From Saccharobesus litoralis (lineage in GTDB: Bacteria; Pseudomonadota; Gammaproteobacteria; Enterobacterales; Alteromonadaceae), in the NCBI RefSeq assembly GCF_003063625.1, contig NZ_CP026604.1:5310065-5374064 (forward strand): 64,000 bases of DNA. The letters are read 5' to 3'. Position 1 is the first letter of the stretch. Each line of letters starts with the position of its first letter. The notes under the pieces are model-generated. The model had not been told where the DNA came from, searched no databases, and saw only the letters and a program-made list of their open reading frames with translations. The position numbers and the translations under genes were made by a program. Shown piece after piece: positions 1 through 13,677 of this stretch.

Positions 1-1958
<1,958 letters not shown>

Positions 1959-2079
1959 ATACAACCCGAAATAACCTTTCGATTATTCAAATCGTATAAA
2001 TCAAAATGACACTTTCACGCGCCTATTAAATTTTGAATACTAAATTCACTATATGGATGAACTTATTACTTTTGCCTAA

Positions 2080-2092
2080 TTGTTAAAGAACA
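2080..2092 (-). promoter_or_regulatory. boxA antitermination site in the 16S-23S spacer
   Basis: The minus strand reads TGTTCTTTAACAA, a close match to the boxA element bound by NusB-S10 (NusE). It lies in the spacer between tRNA-Ala and 23S, where a second boxA is normal. The same motif occurs in the leader ahead of 16S at 4340-4355. Confidence 0.75.
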
Positions 2093-2266
2093 TTTGGTTG
2101 CTTACTTTCGTAAGATATCGACCTTCACAATGAAAAATCGACAATAAAAAACCAAACATAATCAAACGAGGTAAATTCATTACTGAACCTATCAATCGAT
2201 TAGGTTTGGTTTCTTGTGTAGAGTTAATGTGTTTTTATTTCCATGACCAATCCCTAAGAAAGGAGT

Positions 2267-2342
2267 TGGTGGAGCTAAGCAGGATCGAACTGCTGACCTC
2301 CTGCGTGCAAGGCAGGCGCTCTCCCAGCTGAGCTATAGCCCC
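2267..2342 (-). tRNA. alaT: tRNA-Ala (anticodon TGC)
   Basis: This is a 76-base tRNA with encoded CCA, a GGGGCTATAGC 5' end and anticodon TGC inside the loop CTTGCACGC. It sits in the rRNA spacer directly downstream of tRNA-Ile, the usual gammaproteobacterial arrangement, and is released from the rRNA precursor. Confidence 0.97.
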
Positions 2343-2481
2343 ATTTTCCCGATAGATTAACTATCTAAAAACAGTTGCGAGTCATTTGCTTAAGATTGTA
2401 ATTTCATTTGGGACAAGGCATTTTATTGCTACGTTTAGCCTGCTAAACGAGTAACAAAATAATGAAGTATCAAGTGAAATT

Positions 2482-2558
<77 letters not shown>

Positions 2559-2655
2559 AAATCTTTAGCCTCGGCACTCAGCCGAATGACTCTCTCTTCA
2601 ACCACTTTGGTAACTTCTTATCTGTGTGAACACTCAGTAAATTTCAAGTCTTAGG

Positions 2656-4185
<1,530 letters not shown>

Positions 4186-4339
4186 AGTAAATCTGGGTCT
4201 CAATGAATTCTGATTTTTTACTCAACAACCAAAGTCGTTGAAGCAAGTTTTAAGACTGTATAAGTCACTCATTCTTCATCAAGTAATTTTTTATACCTGA
4301 ATATTTACGAGTGCCCACACAGATAAGTAAGCTACCAAA

Positions 4340-4355
4340 TTGTTAAAGAACTGCA
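4340..4355 (-). promoter_or_regulatory. boxA in the rRNA leader
   Basis: The minus strand reads TGCAGTTCTTTAACAA, close to the boxA consensus TGCTCTTTAACAA. It lies between promoter P2 and 16S, where the NusB-S10 antitermination complex loads. The gene for S10 (rpsJ) is also in this window. Confidence 0.8.
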
Positions 4356-4402
4356 CTTTTAAAGTGCTTACTTCAAGACCAGCGCCCTGAAGTGAGGCGC
4401 GC

Positions 4403-4430
4403 ATTCTACGCTAAACCTCTTTGATGTCAA
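4403..4430 (-). promoter_or_regulatory. rRNA operon promoter P2
   Basis: On the minus strand a consensus -35 TTGACA (4425-4430) and a -10 TAGAAT (4403-4408) are separated by 16 bases. The discriminator is GCGCGCC, of the type expected for ppGpp/DksA control. It is the promoter nearer 16S. Confidence 0.85.
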
Positions 4431-4536
4431 CAACAGTTTTAAACTTTTTTGACATCGTTTTCGACGTTGCTTTTTTAAAGCTTGGTAGCGAAACTTGGTA
4501 AAACCGTTTGTTTGCTGCCCCGTCGTTGTGGCGCGC

Positions 4537-4564
4537 ATTATAGGGATGATAAGTCTGGCGTCAA
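4537..4564 (-). promoter_or_regulatory. rRNA operon promoter P1 with A+T-rich upstream region
   Basis: On the minus strand -35 TTGACG (4559-4564) and a perfect -10 TATAAT (4537-4542) are separated by 16 bases, followed by discriminator GCGCGCC. The 30 bases upstream (about 4565-4597) are almost pure A/T and could act as an UP element. The tandem P1/P2 layout is that of typical rrn promoters. Confidence 0.87.
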
Positions 4565-4599
4565 CAAATTTTTTAATAAAAATAACAAAAAAACCTTAT

Positions 4600-5070
4600 C
4601 GTATAAAATATAGACAGATCGTGTATATTATTTGGTGTTTTTTACATTTATAAGCCATATGCTCTGGTGAATATGCATGTAATACTTAGCTGATGTTTCA
4701 TTTCAATTCACTAAGATTTTAATACAATCCGTATAAGCTATATTTACTGAACCAAGTAATGACTATTCCATTAATATAACTAGCACTAATTCACTGTTGT
4801 GCTCTCATACCACAGAATAATAAATATCCATATCAAAGGCATGGTTTTAGTTTTAATAAAACGACTATATACAATTCTATAAATTAAGCAGATATAAGCG
4901 CGAAGACTAAAATGTTTTAGTAAATAGGATTTTTTTGACAAAAACTAAAAATGAAAAATTTTTAGCTAAGAAAAATATCTATTGGAAAAACGACTCTAAG
5001 TATGAGATCTGATAGGTTTAAATTGAAAATTTTTATGTGGAAAAGTAATTACAAGGTAGATTTATTAACA
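4600..5070. other. A+T-rich intergenic stretch, no gene seen
   Basis: About 470 bases between the rplQ terminator and the upstream region of rrn promoter P1. It is very A/T-rich. I find no convincing open reading frame, RNA gene or repeat in it. Confidence 0.6.
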
Positions 5071-5075
5071 CAAAA

Positions 5076-5098
5076 CAAAAAGGGCCCTAAGGCCCTTT
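5076..5098 (-). terminator. Intrinsic terminator after rplQ (end of alpha operon)
   Basis: An 8-bp stem AAAGGGCC/GGCCCTTT (5079-5086 and 5091-5098) with a four-base loop is followed on the minus strand by a T-rich tract. It lies immediately after the rplQ stop codon and closes the alpha operon before the rRNA promoters. Confidence 0.9.
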
Positions 5099-5100
5099 CT

Positions 5101-5505
5101 TTATTCTTCAGTAGCTTGTTCTTCTACTTCAGCTTCGTCCTCAACTACAGGACGGTCGACTAGCTCAATGTATGCCATTGGAGCGTTGTCACCAGCGCGG
5201 AATCCGCACTTTAAGATTCGAGTGTAACCACCTGGGCGTTCTTGGTAACGAGGACCAAGATCAGCAAACAATTTACCTACAACTTCTTTATCTTGTGTAC
5301 GTGCAAACGCTAAACGGCGATTTGCAACACTGTCGCTTTTGGCCAAAGTGATCAACGGCTCGATAACACGACGCAATTCTTTCGCTTTAGGCAAAGTTGT
5401 TTTTATCACTTCATGCTTAACTAAAGAGCTAGCCATGTTGCGAAACATTGCCTGGCGATGACTGCTGTTACGATTCAGCTGACGGCCACTATTACGATGA
5501 CGCAT
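5101..5505 (-). CDS. rplQ: 50S ribosomal protein L17
   Basis: 134 residues, opening [20 protein letters not shown] as in bacterial L17, which binds 23S rRNA near the tunnel exit. It is slightly longer than the E. coli protein because of an acidic C-terminal tail (about residues 118-134, rich in Glu and Asp). It is the last gene of the alpha operon, 36 bases after rpoA, and the terminator follows at once. Confidence 0.98.
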   Translation of the reverse strand: MRHRNSGRQLNRNSSHRQAMFRNMASSLVKHEVIKTTLPKAKELRRVIEPLITLAKSDSVANRRLAFARTQDKEVVGKLFADLGPRYQERPGGYTRILKCGFRAGDNAPMAYIELVDRPVVEDEAEVEEQATEE

Positions 5506-5541
5506 AATGCTTTCCTTCTACCACTATTTCAGGTACGAAGA

Positions 5542-6531
5542 TTAATCTTTCTCAGCGATACTGGCTGGTGGCCAGTTTTCTAATCGCATACCTAATGACA
5601 AACCGCGAGAAGCTAGTACGTCTTTAATCTCAGTAAGTGATTTCTTACCAAGGTTTGGAGTCTTAAGTAATTCAACTTCTGTACGTTGAACTAAGTCACC
5701 AATATATTGTACTTGTTCTGCTTTCAAGCAGTTTGCTGAACGAACTGTAAGCTCGAGATCATCAACTGGACGCAACAGAATAGGATCGAACTCTGGTTTC
5801 TCTTCTTTCTGTTCAGGTTCAGATACATCACGTAGTTCAACGAATGCGTCTAGCTGTTCAGCTAGTATAGTCGCAGAACGACGAATTGCCTCTTCAGGGT
5901 CAAGCGTACCATTTGTTTCCATGTCGATTACTAACTTATCTAAGTCAGTGCGCTGTTCTACACGAGCAGAATCAACATTGTACGAAATACGTTCAACCGG
6001 GCTATAAGATGCATCAACTAACAAGCGACCAATAGGACGATCATCTTCCTCTGAGGAACGACGCACTGAAGCAGGAACATAACCACGACCACGTTCAACT
6101 TTAATGCGCATGCTAACTTCTGCATCGCCAGTTAAAGTACAAATAACGTGCTCAGGATTTTTGATCTCTACATCACCGTCATGAGTGATGTCCGCTGCAG
6201 TCACAGGGCCAGCACCTTGCTTAGTTAAAGTCAGCATAGCTTCGTCTTTACCTTCAAGGTTAACGGCTAAGCCTTTTAAATTAAGCAAAATTTCGATTAC
6301 GTCTTCTTGAATACCTTCTTTACTAGAATATTCATGAAGTACGCCGTCAATCTCTACTTCAGTTACAGCAACACCAGGCATTGAAGACAATAAAATGCGA
6401 CGTAACGCATTACCTAACGTGTGACCGAAGCCTCGTTCCATCGGCTCTAATGTAACTTTTGCACGATATGGACCAAGAGATTCTATATCAACCATTCTTG
6501 GTTTAAGGAACTCAGTAACAGAACCCTGCAT
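5542..6531 (-). CDS. rpoA: DNA-directed RNA polymerase subunit alpha
   Basis: 329 residues, the usual length. The N-terminal domain (about 1-235) carries the assembly region with the [18 protein letters not shown] dimerisation segment. The C-terminal domain (about 250-329) carries [12 protein letters not shown], including the arginine that contacts UP elements and activators, and the helix-hairpin-helix segment [16 protein letters not shown]. It lies between rpsD and rplQ in the alpha operon, as in E. coli. Confidence 0.99.
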   Translation of the reverse strand: MQGSVTEFLKPRMVDIESLGPYRAKVTLEPMERGFGHTLGNALRRILLSSMPGVAVTEVEIDGVLHEYSSKEGIQEDVIEILLNLKGLAVNLEGKDEAMLTLTKQGAGPVTAADITHDGDVEIKNPEHVICTLTGDAEVSMRIKVERGRGYVPASVRRSSEEDDRPIGRLLVDASYSPVERISYNVDSARVEQRTDLDKLVIDMETNGTLDPEEAIRRSATILAEQLDAFVELRDVSEPEQKEEKPEFDPILLRPVDDLELTVRSANCLKAEQVQYIGDLVQRTEVELLKTPNLGKKSLTEIKDVLASRGLSLGMRLENWPPASIAEKD

Positions 6532-6555
6532 CGTTTCCTCTCTGTTAAATTACGC

Positions 6556-7176
6556 TTACTTAGAGTAAAGCTCTACAATTAGCTGTTCATTAATGTCTGC
6601 AGACAAATCGCTTCTTTCAGGAAGACGCTTGAAAGTACCTTCTTTCTTATCTGCATCAACTTCTACCCATGTCGGCTTCTCGCGTTGCTCTGCAATTTCA
6701 AGAGCTGACTGGATACGTGCTTGTTTTTTCGCTTTTTCACGAACTGAAACAACATCATCAGCTTTAACAACATAAGATGGAATGTTTACCACTTGGCCGT
6801 TAACAACGATAGCCTTATGGCTAACAAGCTGACGTGCTTCAGCACGAGTTGAAGCATAACCCATACGATAAACTACGTTATCTAAACGAGTTTCTAACAA
6901 AGTAAGTAGATTTTCACCTGTGTTACCTTGTAGACGAGCTGCTTCTTTATAGTAGTTACGGAATTGCTTTTCTAATACACCGTACATACGACGTACTTTT
7001 TGCTTTTCACGTAACTGTAAGCCGTAGTCAGATAAACGACCACGACGTGCACCATGTTGACCAGGTGCTGATTCGATATTACATTTCGAGTCGATTGCTC
7101 GAACGCCGCTTTTCAAGAACAAATCAGTTCCTTCACGACGACTGAGCTTAAGCTTTGGCCCTAAATATCTTGCCAT
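6556..7176 (-). CDS. rpsD: 30S ribosomal protein S4
   Basis: 206 residues. [20 protein letters not shown] opens the protein and an S4 RNA-binding domain is visible at about residues 95-155 ([22 protein letters not shown]). S4 nucleates 30S assembly on 16S rRNA. In enterobacteria it also represses the alpha operon through the rpsM leader, and a matching leader is present here at 7960-8038. It lies 24 bases upstream of rpoA. Confidence 0.99.
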   Translation of the reverse strand: MARYLGPKLKLSRREGTDLFLKSGVRAIDSKCNIESAPGQHGARRGRLSDYGLQLREKQKVRRMYGVLEKQFRNYYKEAARLQGNTGENLLTLLETRLDNVVYRMGYASTRAEARQLVSHKAIVVNGQVVNIPSYVVKADDVVSVREKAKKQARIQSALEIAEQREKPTWVEVDADKKEGTFKRLPERSDLSADINEQLIVELYSK

Positions 7177-7205
7177 CTTCTTTCTCCAGTACTAGAGGAA
7201 CTATA

Positions 7206-7598
7206 TTAAACGCGACGTTTCTTCGGTGGACGACAACCATTATGTGGGATTGGCGTCACGTCAGTAATGTTAGTGATCTTGTAACCTGTTGCATTTAATG
7301 CACGGATCGCTGATTCACGACCTGGTCCAGGACCATTAACAAAAACTTCAAGGTTTTTAAGACCGTACTCTTGTGCAGCAGTACCTGCACGCTCAGCAGC
7401 AACCTGTGCAGCGAACGGAGTCGACTTACGAGAACCACGGAAACCTGAACCACCTGCAGTAGCCCAAGATAACGCGTTACCTTGACGATCGGTAATAGTT
7501 ACGATTGTATTGTTAAAAGAAGCGTGGATATGAGCCATACCGTCTGCTACTTGTCTTTTTGCACGTTTACGCGTGCTACGAACTGGAGCTTTAGCCAT
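7206..7598 (-). CDS. rpsK: 30S ribosomal protein S11
   Basis: 130 residues with the family's typical core ([21 protein letters not shown]) and the basic C-terminus [12 protein letters not shown]11 forms part of the 30S platform near the mRNA exit. It is the second gene of the alpha operon, 12 bases after rpsM. Confidence 0.99.
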   Translation of the reverse strand: MAKAPVRSTRKRAKRQVADGMAHIHASFNNTIVTITDRQGNALSWATAGGSGFRGSRKSTPFAAQVAAERAGTAAQEYGLKNLEVFVNGPGPGRESAIRALNATGYKITNITDVTPIPHNGCRPPKKRRV

Positions 7599-7610
7599 TA
7601 TTCACTTCTC

Positions 7611-7967
7611 CTACTTCTTAATAGGTTTACGAGGACCTTTACGCGTACGCGCGTTAGTCTTCGTTCTTTGACCGCGAACAGGCAAGCTGCGACGGTGACG
7701 GATACCACGGAAACAACCTAGGTCCATCAAACGTTTAATGTTCATTGAGATTTCACGACGTAAGTCACCTTCAACGGTAAACTTACCAACCTCTTCACGA
7801 AGCAGATCTAACTGAGCTTCATCAAGATCTTTGATCTTGGTAGTCTCAGCAATACCGGCAGCTGCACAAATAGCTTGTGAGCGAGTTTTACCGATACCGT
7901 AGATAGCTGTTAAACCAATAACAGTATGCTTGTGTAGAGGAATGTTAATGCCAGCGATACGGGCCAC
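7611..7967 (-). CDS. rpsM: 30S ribosomal protein S13
   Basis: 118 residues beginning at a GTG codon (7965-7967) within CATAGTGGCCCGT, the same start context as E. coli rpsM. The helix-two-turn-helix region and the basic tail [18 protein letters not shown] are present. S13 is in the 30S head and contacts the P-site tRNA. It is the first gene of the alpha operon, and its translation start lies inside the S4-responsive leader. Confidence 0.98.
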   Translation of the reverse strand: MARIAGINIPLHKHTVIGLTAIYGIGKTRSQAICAAAGIAETTKIKDLDEAQLDLLREEVGKFTVEGDLRREISMNIKRLMDLGCFRGIRHRRSLPVRGQRTKTNARTRKGPRKPIKK

Positions 7968-8038
7968 TATGCCACTCCTATATCTAAAATTAATCTTTCT
8001 CGGCGCGAAAAGCCCGTGAGGATACTCGAACCGAATGT
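7960..8038 (-). promoter_or_regulatory. Alpha-operon leader (S4-responsive pseudoknot)
   Basis: The minus strand keeps the diagnostic segments of the E. coli alpha-operon ribosome-binding-site pseudoknot: GAGTATCCT, then CGGGCTTTTC, then the purine-rich site and CATAGTGGCCCG around the rpsM GTG start. In E. coli S4 binds this structure and traps the 30S subunit. The same control is inferred here from sequence similarity; I have not folded it. Confidence 0.8.
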
Positions 8039-8049
8039 GTATTTCAAAT

Positions 8050-8085
8050 GAAAGTCGAAATTATTGCAAAATAGTTTCGACTTTC
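8050..8085 (-). promoter_or_regulatory. Perfect 11-bp inverted repeat between rpmJ and rpsM
   Basis: GAAAGTCGAAA (8050-8060) pairs exactly with TTTCGACTTTC (8075-8085) around a 14-base loop. It sits just after the rpmJ stop codon and upstream of the alpha leader. There is no clear poly-T run, so it may be an RNA processing or stability hairpin, or a partial terminator at the spc/alpha boundary. Confidence 0.55.
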
Positions 8086-8093
8086 AACTTGAA

Positions 8094-8210
8094 TTAACCT
8101 TGACGTTGTTTGTGTTTAGGATCTGATGAACAGATCACACGTACAACACCATTTCTTTTGATGACTTTGCAGTTACGGCAAATTTTCTTTACAGATGCAC
8201 GAACTTTCAT
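8094..8210 (-). CDS. rpmJ: 50S ribosomal protein L36
   Basis: 38 residues, too short for a standard length cut-off. It begins [15 protein letters not shown] and ends KHKQRQG. Zinc-ribbon ligands Cys11, Cys14, Cys27 and His33 are all present, so this is the zinc-binding (C+) form. A GGAGA ribosome-binding site lies 8 bases upstream of the ATG. It follows secY at 26 bases and is the last gene of the spc operon. Confidence 0.97.
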
Positions 8211-8236
8211 TTTAAAGTCTCCGATCTTTGGCTAGC

Positions 8237-9565
8237 TTATCGGCCATAGCCTTTTAAGTTAGCTTTGCGCAGGACAGACTCGTATTGACTCGACATCAAA
8301 TGAGTCTGTACTTGAGCCATAAAGTCCATTATGACAACAACGATGATCAATAGTGAAGTTCCACCAAAATAGAACTGCACATTCCACCAGACCATCATGA
8401 ATTCGGGTACTAAGCAGATAAAGGTTATATATAAAGCACCAGCAAGCGTTAAGCGAGTCATGACTTTATCTATATAACGCGAAGTTTGCTCACCCGGGCG
8501 ATAACCAGGGATAAATGCACCAGACTTCTTCAAGTTTTCTGCTGTTTCACGAGGATTAAACACCAACGCAGTATAGAAGAAACAAAAGAAGATAATAGCT
8601 GCTGCATATAACATCATGTATAGCGGTTGACCCGGTGAAAGTTGTAAAGCTGCAACTTGAAGTGCTTCAGCTAACATACCTTCGCCTTGACCGAACCAGC
8701 TTGCTAATGTACCAGGGAATAAAATAATACTTGATGCAAAGATAGGTGGTATAACACCCGCCATATTCACTTTAAGTGGTAGATGGGTGCTCTGCGCGGC
8801 AAATACCTTACGACCTTGTTGACGTTTTGCATAGTTAACAACGATACGACGTTGTCCACGCTCGACAAATACAACAAAGTAAGTCACTGCAGCCACAATC
8901 ACAGCGATAAGCAATAACAATAGAAGATGAATTTCACCTTGACGTGCTTGCTCAGCTGTTTGACCTATTGCAGTTGGTAACCCTGCTACAATACCTGCGA
9001 AGATAAGCATGGAAATACCATTACCTATACCGCGCTCAGTAATTTGTTCGCCTAACCACATTAAGAACATAGTACCGGTAACTAAACTCACTACAGCAGT
9101 GAAATAGAAACCAAAGCCTGGGTTAATAACCAAACCCGAAACCATATTCGGTAAGCTAGTGGCGATACTGATAGACTGGAAGATCGCTAATGCCAATGTA
9201 CCGTAACGCGTATACTGACTAATCTTACGACGACCAGCTTCACCTTCTTTCTTAAGTTCAGACAATGCTGGATGTACGTGAGTCATCAACTGCACAATAA
9301 TCGATGCAGAGATATACGGCATGATGCCAAGTGCCATTACAGAAGCACGCTCCAATGCACCACCAGAGAACATGTTAAACATTTCAATGATGGTACCTTT
9401 TTGCTGCTCAAACAATTGTGCAAGTACAGCACTGTCAATACCAGGGATTGGAACGTAAGAACCAGCACGAAAAACCACTAATGCGCCAAAAAGGAACAAT
9501 AGTCGTTGTACTAATTCAGACGTACCACCTTGTGTACTGTTAAATTCCAGTCCAGGTTTAGCCAT
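8237..9565 (-). CDS. secY: Preprotein translocase subunit SecY
   Basis: 442 residues, the normal length, with ten hydrophobic segments. The N-terminus ([20 protein letters not shown]) and the cytoplasmic-loop motif [19 protein letters not shown] are typical. SecY forms the inner-membrane channel with SecE and SecG. It lies 7 bases after rplO in the spc operon. Confidence 0.99.
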   Translation of the reverse strand: MAKPGLEFNSTQGGTSELVQRLLFLFGALVVFRAGSYVPIPGIDSAVLAQLFEQQKGTIIEMFNMFSGGALERASVMALGIMPYISASIIVQLMTHVHPALSELKKEGEAGRRKISQYTRYGTLALAIFQSISIATSLPNMVSGLVINPGFGFYFTAVVSLVTGTMFLMWLGEQITERGIGNGISMLIFAGIVAGLPTAIGQTAEQARQGEIHLLLLLLIAVIVAAVTYFVVFVERGQRRIVVNYAKRQQGRKVFAAQSTHLPLKVNMAGVIPPIFASSIILFPGTLASWFGQGEGMLAEALQVAALQLSPGQPLYMMLYAAAIIFFCFFYTALVFNPRETAENLKKSGAFIPGYRPGEQTSRYIDKVMTRLTLAGALYITFICLVPEFMMVWWNVQFYFGGTSLLIIVVVIMDFMAQVQTHLMSSQYESVLRKANLKGYGR

Positions 9566-9572
9566 GGGTCAA

Positions 9573-10007
9573 TTATTCCTCGATTTTACCACCGGCAGCT
9601 TCGATAGCTTCACGCGCGCCTTTAGTTACGCCAACGCCTTTCACTGTCACTGCACGAGTAATTTCGCCCGATTTAACAACTTTTACGCTTTTCACGCTTT
9701 TCTTAACAAGACCAGCAGCCTTCAATGATGCTAATTCAACAACATCACCTTCAACTTTTGCGATCTCAGTAAGAGTTACTTCATCAGAAAATAAAGATTT
9801 ACGAGAAGTAAAACCAAATTTTGGTAAGCGTTGTTGAAGTGGCATTTGACCACCTTCAAAACCAGCGCGTACTTTACCGCCTGAGCGTGATTTTTGACCT
9901 TTGTGACCACGGCCACCAGTTTTACCTAAAGTAGAACCGATACCACGACCAACACGCTTTTTACCTGGCTTTGAGCCAGCAGCGGGGCTAAGAGTATTAA
10001 GGAACAT
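9573..10007 (-). CDS. rplO: 50S ribosomal protein L15
   Basis: 144 residues, opening [20 protein letters not shown]. The glycine- and arginine-rich extension ([20 protein letters not shown]) that threads into 23S rRNA is visible. It lies between rpmD (2 bases) and secY (7 bases), a tightly coupled arrangement. Confidence 0.99.
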   Translation of the reverse strand: MFLNTLSPAAGSKPGKKRVGRGIGSTLGKTGGRGHKGQKSRSGGKVRAGFEGGQMPLQQRLPKFGFTSRKSLFSDEVTLTEIAKVEGDVVELASLKAAGLVKKSVKSVKVVKSGEITRAVTVKGVGVTKGAREAIEAAGGKIEE

Positions 10008-10009
10008 TA

Positions 10010-10186
10010 TTAACCCTCCACCTTAACCATGTAGTGAACTTTATTGATCATACCGCGATTTGAAGGAGTATCTTCAACTTCTACAGTGTGACCAATTTTG
10101 CGTAAACCTAAACCTTTTAAACAAAGCTTGTGCTTAGGTAGACGACCAATTGAGCTTTTAACCTGAGTTACTTTTACAGTTGCCAT
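10010..10186 (-). CDS. rpmD: 50S ribosomal protein L30
   Basis: 58 residues, read directly from the sequence between rplO and rpsE. It begins [20 protein letters not shown] and ends [10 protein letters not shown]. The ferredoxin-like L30 signature ([20 protein letters not shown]) is intact. A GGGG ribosome-binding site precedes the ATG by about 9 bases. It keeps its E. coli position in the spc operon. Confidence 0.98.
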   Translation of the reverse strand: MATVKVTQVKSSIGRLPKHKLCLKGLGLRKIGHTVEVEDTPSNRGMINKVHYMVKVEG

Positions 10187-10192
10187 GTCAAA

Positions 10193-10693
10193 TTACCCCA
10201 GAATTTCGTCAACTGACAAACCACGTTTTTCAGCAACTTGCTGCGGAGAATTCATCTCAGCTAAAGCATTTATAGTTGCACGAACCACGTTGATTGGGTT
10301 AGTTGAACCGTAGCACTTAGATAATACGTTTTGTACGCCAGCGACTTCTAAAACAGCACGCATAGCACCACCAGCGATGATACCTGTACCTTCAGAAGCT
10401 GGTTGCATGTAAACTTTAGAACCAGAATGACGACCCTTGATAGGGTGCTGTAATGTATTACCTTTAAGGCTTACGTTTACCATGTTGCGACGTGCTTTTT
10501 CCATTGCCTTTTGAATAGCAGCAGGAACTTCACGTGCTTTACCGTAACCGAAACCTACACGACCATTACCATCACCAACAACAGTTAATGCTGTGAAGCT
10601 GAAGATACGGCCACCTTTTACAACCTTTGATACACGGTTGACAGCGATCATTTTTTCAAACAATTCGCCTTGTTTTTGATCAGTATTAGCCAT
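10193..10693 (-). CDS. rpsE: 30S ribosomal protein S5
   Basis: 166 residues. The N-terminal double-stranded-RNA-binding domain ([19 protein letters not shown]) and the C-terminal domain are complete. S5 lies at the mRNA entry side of the 30S subunit and affects decoding accuracy. It is 9 bases downstream of rplR and 6 bases upstream of rpmD. Confidence 0.99.
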   Translation of the reverse strand: MANTDQKQGELFEKMIAVNRVSKVVKGGRIFSFTALTVVGDGNGRVGFGYGKAREVPAAIQKAMEKARRNMVNVSLKGNTLQHPIKGRHSGSKVYMQPASEGTGIIAGGAMRAVLEVAGVQNVLSKCYGSTNPINVVRATINALAEMNSPQQVAEKRGLSVDEILG

Positions 10694-10702
10694 GATCTAC
10701 TC

Positions 10703-11056
10703 CTAGAACTGAAGACCAGCTTCACGAGCTGCGTCAGCTAAAGCTTGAACACGACCGTGATACTTGAAACCGCTACGGTCAAAAGCAACAGCTTGGATGC
10801 CTTTTTCAATAGCGCGTTCTGCGATTAATTTACCAACAAATTTAGCCGCTTCTACGTTACCAGTGCTTTTAACTTCACCTTTAACGTTAGCTTCAACTGT
10901 TGATGCTGCAGCAATTACTTCACTTCCGTTTGGAGCGATTAATTGTGCATAAATATGACGCGGAGTACGGTGAACGACTAGGCGATTGGCACCCAACTCA
11001 GCGATTTTTTTACGTGACGCTGTCGCGCGACGTAAGCGAGATGCTTTCTTATCCAT
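10703..11056 (-). CDS. rplR: 50S ribosomal protein L18
   Basis: 117 residues beginning [20 protein letters not shown], with the core ending [20 protein letters not shown] as in other gammaproteobacteria. L18 binds 5S rRNA together with L5, which is also encoded here, and carries it into the central protuberance. It has a 9-base gap on each side in the spc operon. Confidence 0.99.
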   Translation of the reverse strand: MDKKASRLRRATASRKKIAELGANRLVVHRTPRHIYAQLIAPNGSEVIAAASTVEANVKGEVKSTGNVEAAKFVGKLIAERAIEKGIQAVAFDRSGFKYHGRVQALADAAREAGLQF

Positions 11057-11065
11057 CGTATTACC

Positions 11066-11599
11066 CTACTTCTTCTTAGCTTCTTTACGACGTACATATT
11101 CGTCAGCATAACGAACACCTTTACCTTTATAAGGCTCTGGTGGACGGTAGCCGCGGATGTTTGCCGCAGTTTGACCAACTAATTGCTTGTCAGCACCTTT
11201 AACTACAACTTCAGTTTGTGAAGGAGTTTCAATAGTGATGCCTTCAGGCACAGCGAAATCAACTGGGTGAGAAAAACCTAAAGAAAGATTTAAAGTTTTA
11301 CCTTTAGCGGCGGCACGATAACCAACACCTACTAACTGTAATTTTTTCTCGTAACCTTTGCTTACACCGTTAACCATATTGTTAACTAAAGCGCGAGCAG
11401 TACCAGCTTGAGCCCACGCTTTTGCAAAGCCTTCACGAGGCTTAGCAACAAGGTTGCTCTCTTCTTGTACTAACTCTACAGCTTCATTTAATGTAAGCGA
11501 TAAAGTACCAACAGAACCTTTAATGGTTACGTCTTGACCGTTGATTTTAACTTCAACGCCCGCAGGAATTGCTACAGGAGCTTTTGCTACTCGAGACAT
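11066..11599 (-). CDS. rplF: 50S ribosomal protein L6
   Basis: 177 residues, opening [20 protein letters not shown] with the two duplicated L6 domains. The C-terminal signature [13 protein letters not shown] lies at about residues 151-163. L6 sits at the base of the L7/L12 stalk next to the sarcin-ricin loop. It lies 10 bases after rpsH. Confidence 0.99.
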   Translation of the reverse strand: MSRVAKAPVAIPAGVEVKINGQDVTIKGSVGTLSLTLNEAVELVQEESNLVAKPREGFAKAWAQAGTARALVNNMVNGVSKGYEKKLQLVGVGYRAAAKGKTLNLSLGFSHPVDFAVPEGITIETPSQTEVVVKGADKQLVGQTAANIRGYRPPEPYKGKGVRYADEYVRRKEAKKK

Positions 11600-11609
11600 T
11601 ATTTACTCC

Positions 11610-12002
11610 TTACGCTACGTAACCAATGATTTCACCGCCCATACCCGCTTTACGCGCTGCACGGTCAGTCATAATACCTTTAGAAGTAGATACGATAGCG
11701 ATACCTAAACCACCTAAAACTTTAGGCAAATCAGATTGCTTTTTGTATACACGTAGGCCTGGACGACTTACACGTTGAATTGAATCGATTACTTCTTTAC
11801 CTTGGAAATACTTTAATGTTACTTCCAATTGTTTTTTCACATCGCCAGATACTGCGTAATCTTCGATGTAACCTTCAGCTTTAAGTAAGTCAGCGATAGC
11901 TGCCTTAACTTTAGAAGAAGGCATAGAGACTGCAACTTTGCGTGCAGCCTGTCCGTTACGGATGCGGGTGAACATATCCGCGATTGGATCTTGCATGCTC
12001 AT
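11610..12002 (-). CDS. rpsH: 30S ribosomal protein S8
   Basis: 130 residues. [18 protein letters not shown] and the C-terminal [19 protein letters not shown] segment match the family closely. S8 is a primary 16S-binding protein. In E. coli it represses the spc operon by binding near the rplE start; I did not find that site with certainty here. Confidence 0.99.
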   Translation of the reverse strand: MSMQDPIADMFTRIRNGQAARKVAVSMPSSKVKAAIADLLKAEGYIEDYAVSGDVKKQLEVTLKYFQGKEVIDSIQRVSRPGLRVYKKQSDLPKVLGGLGIAIVSTSKGIMTDRAARKAGMGGEIIGYVA

Positions 12003-12027
12003 AATTCGTTACTCCAGTCTGCAGCTA

Positions 12028-12333
12028 TTACCAGCTAGCCTTTTTAAGGCCAGGGATCTCGCCACGCATACAGGCTTCACGTACTTTGATACGGCTCATG
12101 CCGAACTTACGTAAATAACCATGCGGACGACCCGTCACGTTACAACGGTTACGTTGACGCGAAGGACTTGAATCACGTGGTAAAGTTTGAAGTTTTAAAA
12201 CCGCTTCCCACTTTTCTTCATCAGATGCTGTTACGCTGCTGATGATAGCTTTAAGAGCGGCACGCTTTTCAGCATACTTAGCTACTAGTTTCGCGCGTTT
12301 TACGTCGCGAGCTTTCATTGATTGTTTAGCCAT
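12028..12333 (-). CDS. rpsN: 30S ribosomal protein S14
   Basis: 101 residues, the long zinc-free (C-) form. It has [20 protein letters not shown] near the C-terminus but no pair of CxxC motifs. S14 lies in the 30S head beside S3 and S10. It sits between rplE and rpsH in the usual order. Confidence 0.99.
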   Translation of the reverse strand: MAKQSMKARDVKRAKLVAKYAEKRAALKAIISSVTASDEEKWEAVLKLQTLPRDSSPSRQRNRCNVTGRPHGYLRKFGMSRIKVREACMRGEIPGLKKASW

Positions 12334-12343
12334 AACCCTACAC

Positions 12344-12883
12344 CTATTTCTTGAACGGGAAGTTAAAGGCAGCTAGCAACGCACGTCCTTCGTCGTTTGA
12401 TGCAGCAGAAGTGGTGATAGTAATATCCATACCACGTACTTTGTCTACTTTATCGAAATCGATTTCAGGGAAGATAATTTGCTCGCGTACACCCATGCTA
12501 TAGTTACCACGGCCGTCGAAAGATTTGGCACTAACACCGCGGAAGTCACGGATACGAGGGATTGCGATAGAGATTAAACGCTCTAAAAATTCCCACATAC
12601 GCTCGCCGCGTAGAGTTACTTTACAACCAATAGGGTAGCCTTCACGGATTTTAAAACCTGCTACAGACTTACGAGCCTTAGTCACAACTGGTTTTTGACC
12701 AGAGATAGCAGCCATATCAGCTACTGCGTGCTCTAAGACTTTCTTATCAGCTAATGCTTCACCTAAACCCATGTTTAGGGTGATTTTTTCAATCCGAGGG
12801 ACTTGCATGACACTTTTGTAGCCGAACTCTTTAGTAAGCTGTGCTACAACAGTCTCTTTGTAAAAATCATGCAGTTTCGCCAT
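12344..12883 (-). CDS. rplE: 50S ribosomal protein L5
   Basis: 179 residues from the ATG at 12881-12883 ([13 protein letters not shown]), which matches the E. coli start. An upstream in-frame ATG at 12889 would add only Met-Thr. The L5 core motif LNMGLGEA and [20 protein letters not shown] are present. L5 binds 5S rRNA in the central protuberance. It follows rplX closely. Confidence 0.97.
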   Translation of the reverse strand: MAKLHDFYKETVVAQLTKEFGYKSVMQVPRIEKITLNMGLGEALADKKVLEHAVADMAAISGQKPVVTKARKSVAGFKIREGYPIGCKVTLRGERMWEFLERLISIAIPRIRDFRGVSAKSFDGRGNYSMGVREQIIFPEIDFDKVDKVRGMDITITTSAASNDEGRALLAAFNFPFKK

Positions 12884-12900
12884 CGTCATTCTCCAATTAC

Positions 12901-13212
12901 TTAGATTAATTCGTTATTCGATTTGAAGAAACGAACTTTTTTGCCGTCTTCAACACGAAAACCAACACGATCAGCTTTACCAGTAGCGGTATTGTAGATC
13001 GCGACGTTAGAAACATGAATTGGTGCTTCTTGCTCTTTGATTCCACCTTGCTCTTCAATTTGAGGATTAGGCTTCACGTGTTTCTTAACAAGATTAACAC
13101 CTTCTACGATCACTTTATCGTTAGTTAAAACTTTGGTGACTTTACCAGTCTTACCTTTGTCTTTACCGGCGATAACAATGATTTCGTCATTACTGCGAAT
13201 TTTCGCTGCCAT
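12901..13212 (-). CDS. rplX: 50S ribosomal protein L24
   Basis: 103 residues with an N-terminal KOW motif ([20 protein letters not shown], about residues 9-28). L24 starts 50S assembly and lines the tunnel exit. It is the second gene of the spc operon, 12 bases after rplN. Confidence 0.99.
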   Translation of the reverse strand: MAAKIRSNDEIIVIAGKDKGKTGKVTKVLTNDKVIVEGVNLVKKHVKPNPQIEEQGGIKEQEAPIHVSNVAIYNTATGKADRVGFRVEDGKKVRFFKSNNELI

Positions 13213-13224
13213 TATATATACTCC

Positions 13225-13593
13225 TTAGATAACTTCTGGAGCCAAAGACACGATCTTCATGAACTTTTCAGTACGAAGTTCACGTGTCACAGGACCGAAA
13301 ATACGAGTACCAATAGGCTGTAAGTTGGCGTTCAACATTACAGCTGCGTTGCCATCAAAACGGATAGAAGAACCATCCGGACGACGTACGCCCTTTCTAG
13401 TGCGCACCACTACTGCATTTAGCACATCACCTTTTTTTACTTTACCGCGAGGAATCGCTTCCTTAACGGCAACTTTGATGATGTCGCCAATATGTGCGTA
13501 GCGACGGTGCGAGCCACCAAGGACCTTAATACATTGCACGCGTCGAGCGCCGCTGTTATCAGCAACGTCTAGCTGTGTTTGCATTTGGATCAT
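13225..13593 (-). CDS. rplN: 50S ribosomal protein L14
   Basis: 122 residues, [20 protein letters not shown] onward, with the signature [17 protein letters not shown]14 sits at the subunit interface and binds the silencing factor RsfS in other bacteria. It is the first gene of the spc operon, 237 bases downstream of rpsQ, with its own putative promoter at 13678. Confidence 0.99.
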   Translation of the reverse strand: MIQMQTQLDVADNSGARRVQCIKVLGGSHRRYAHIGDIIKVAVKEAIPRGKVKKGDVLNAVVVRTRKGVRRPDGSSIRFDGNAAVMLNANLQPIGTRIFGPVTRELRTEKFMKIVSLAPEVI

Positions 13594-13620
13594 TTTATGT
13601 GCTCCGCTATTACTAAATTC

Positions 13621-13638
13621 GGGTTAACTATTTAACCC
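13621..13638. promoter_or_regulatory. Short inverted repeat in the spc leader
   Basis: GGGTTAA (13621-13627) pairs with TTAACCC (13632-13638) around a four-base loop. It lies in the 5' untranslated region of rplN, between the putative promoter and the ribosome-binding site. Its role is unknown. Confidence 0.45.
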
Positions 13639-13677
13639 ACACTGCCTTAAACCCCGCCCAAATATGACGGGCGCGAG

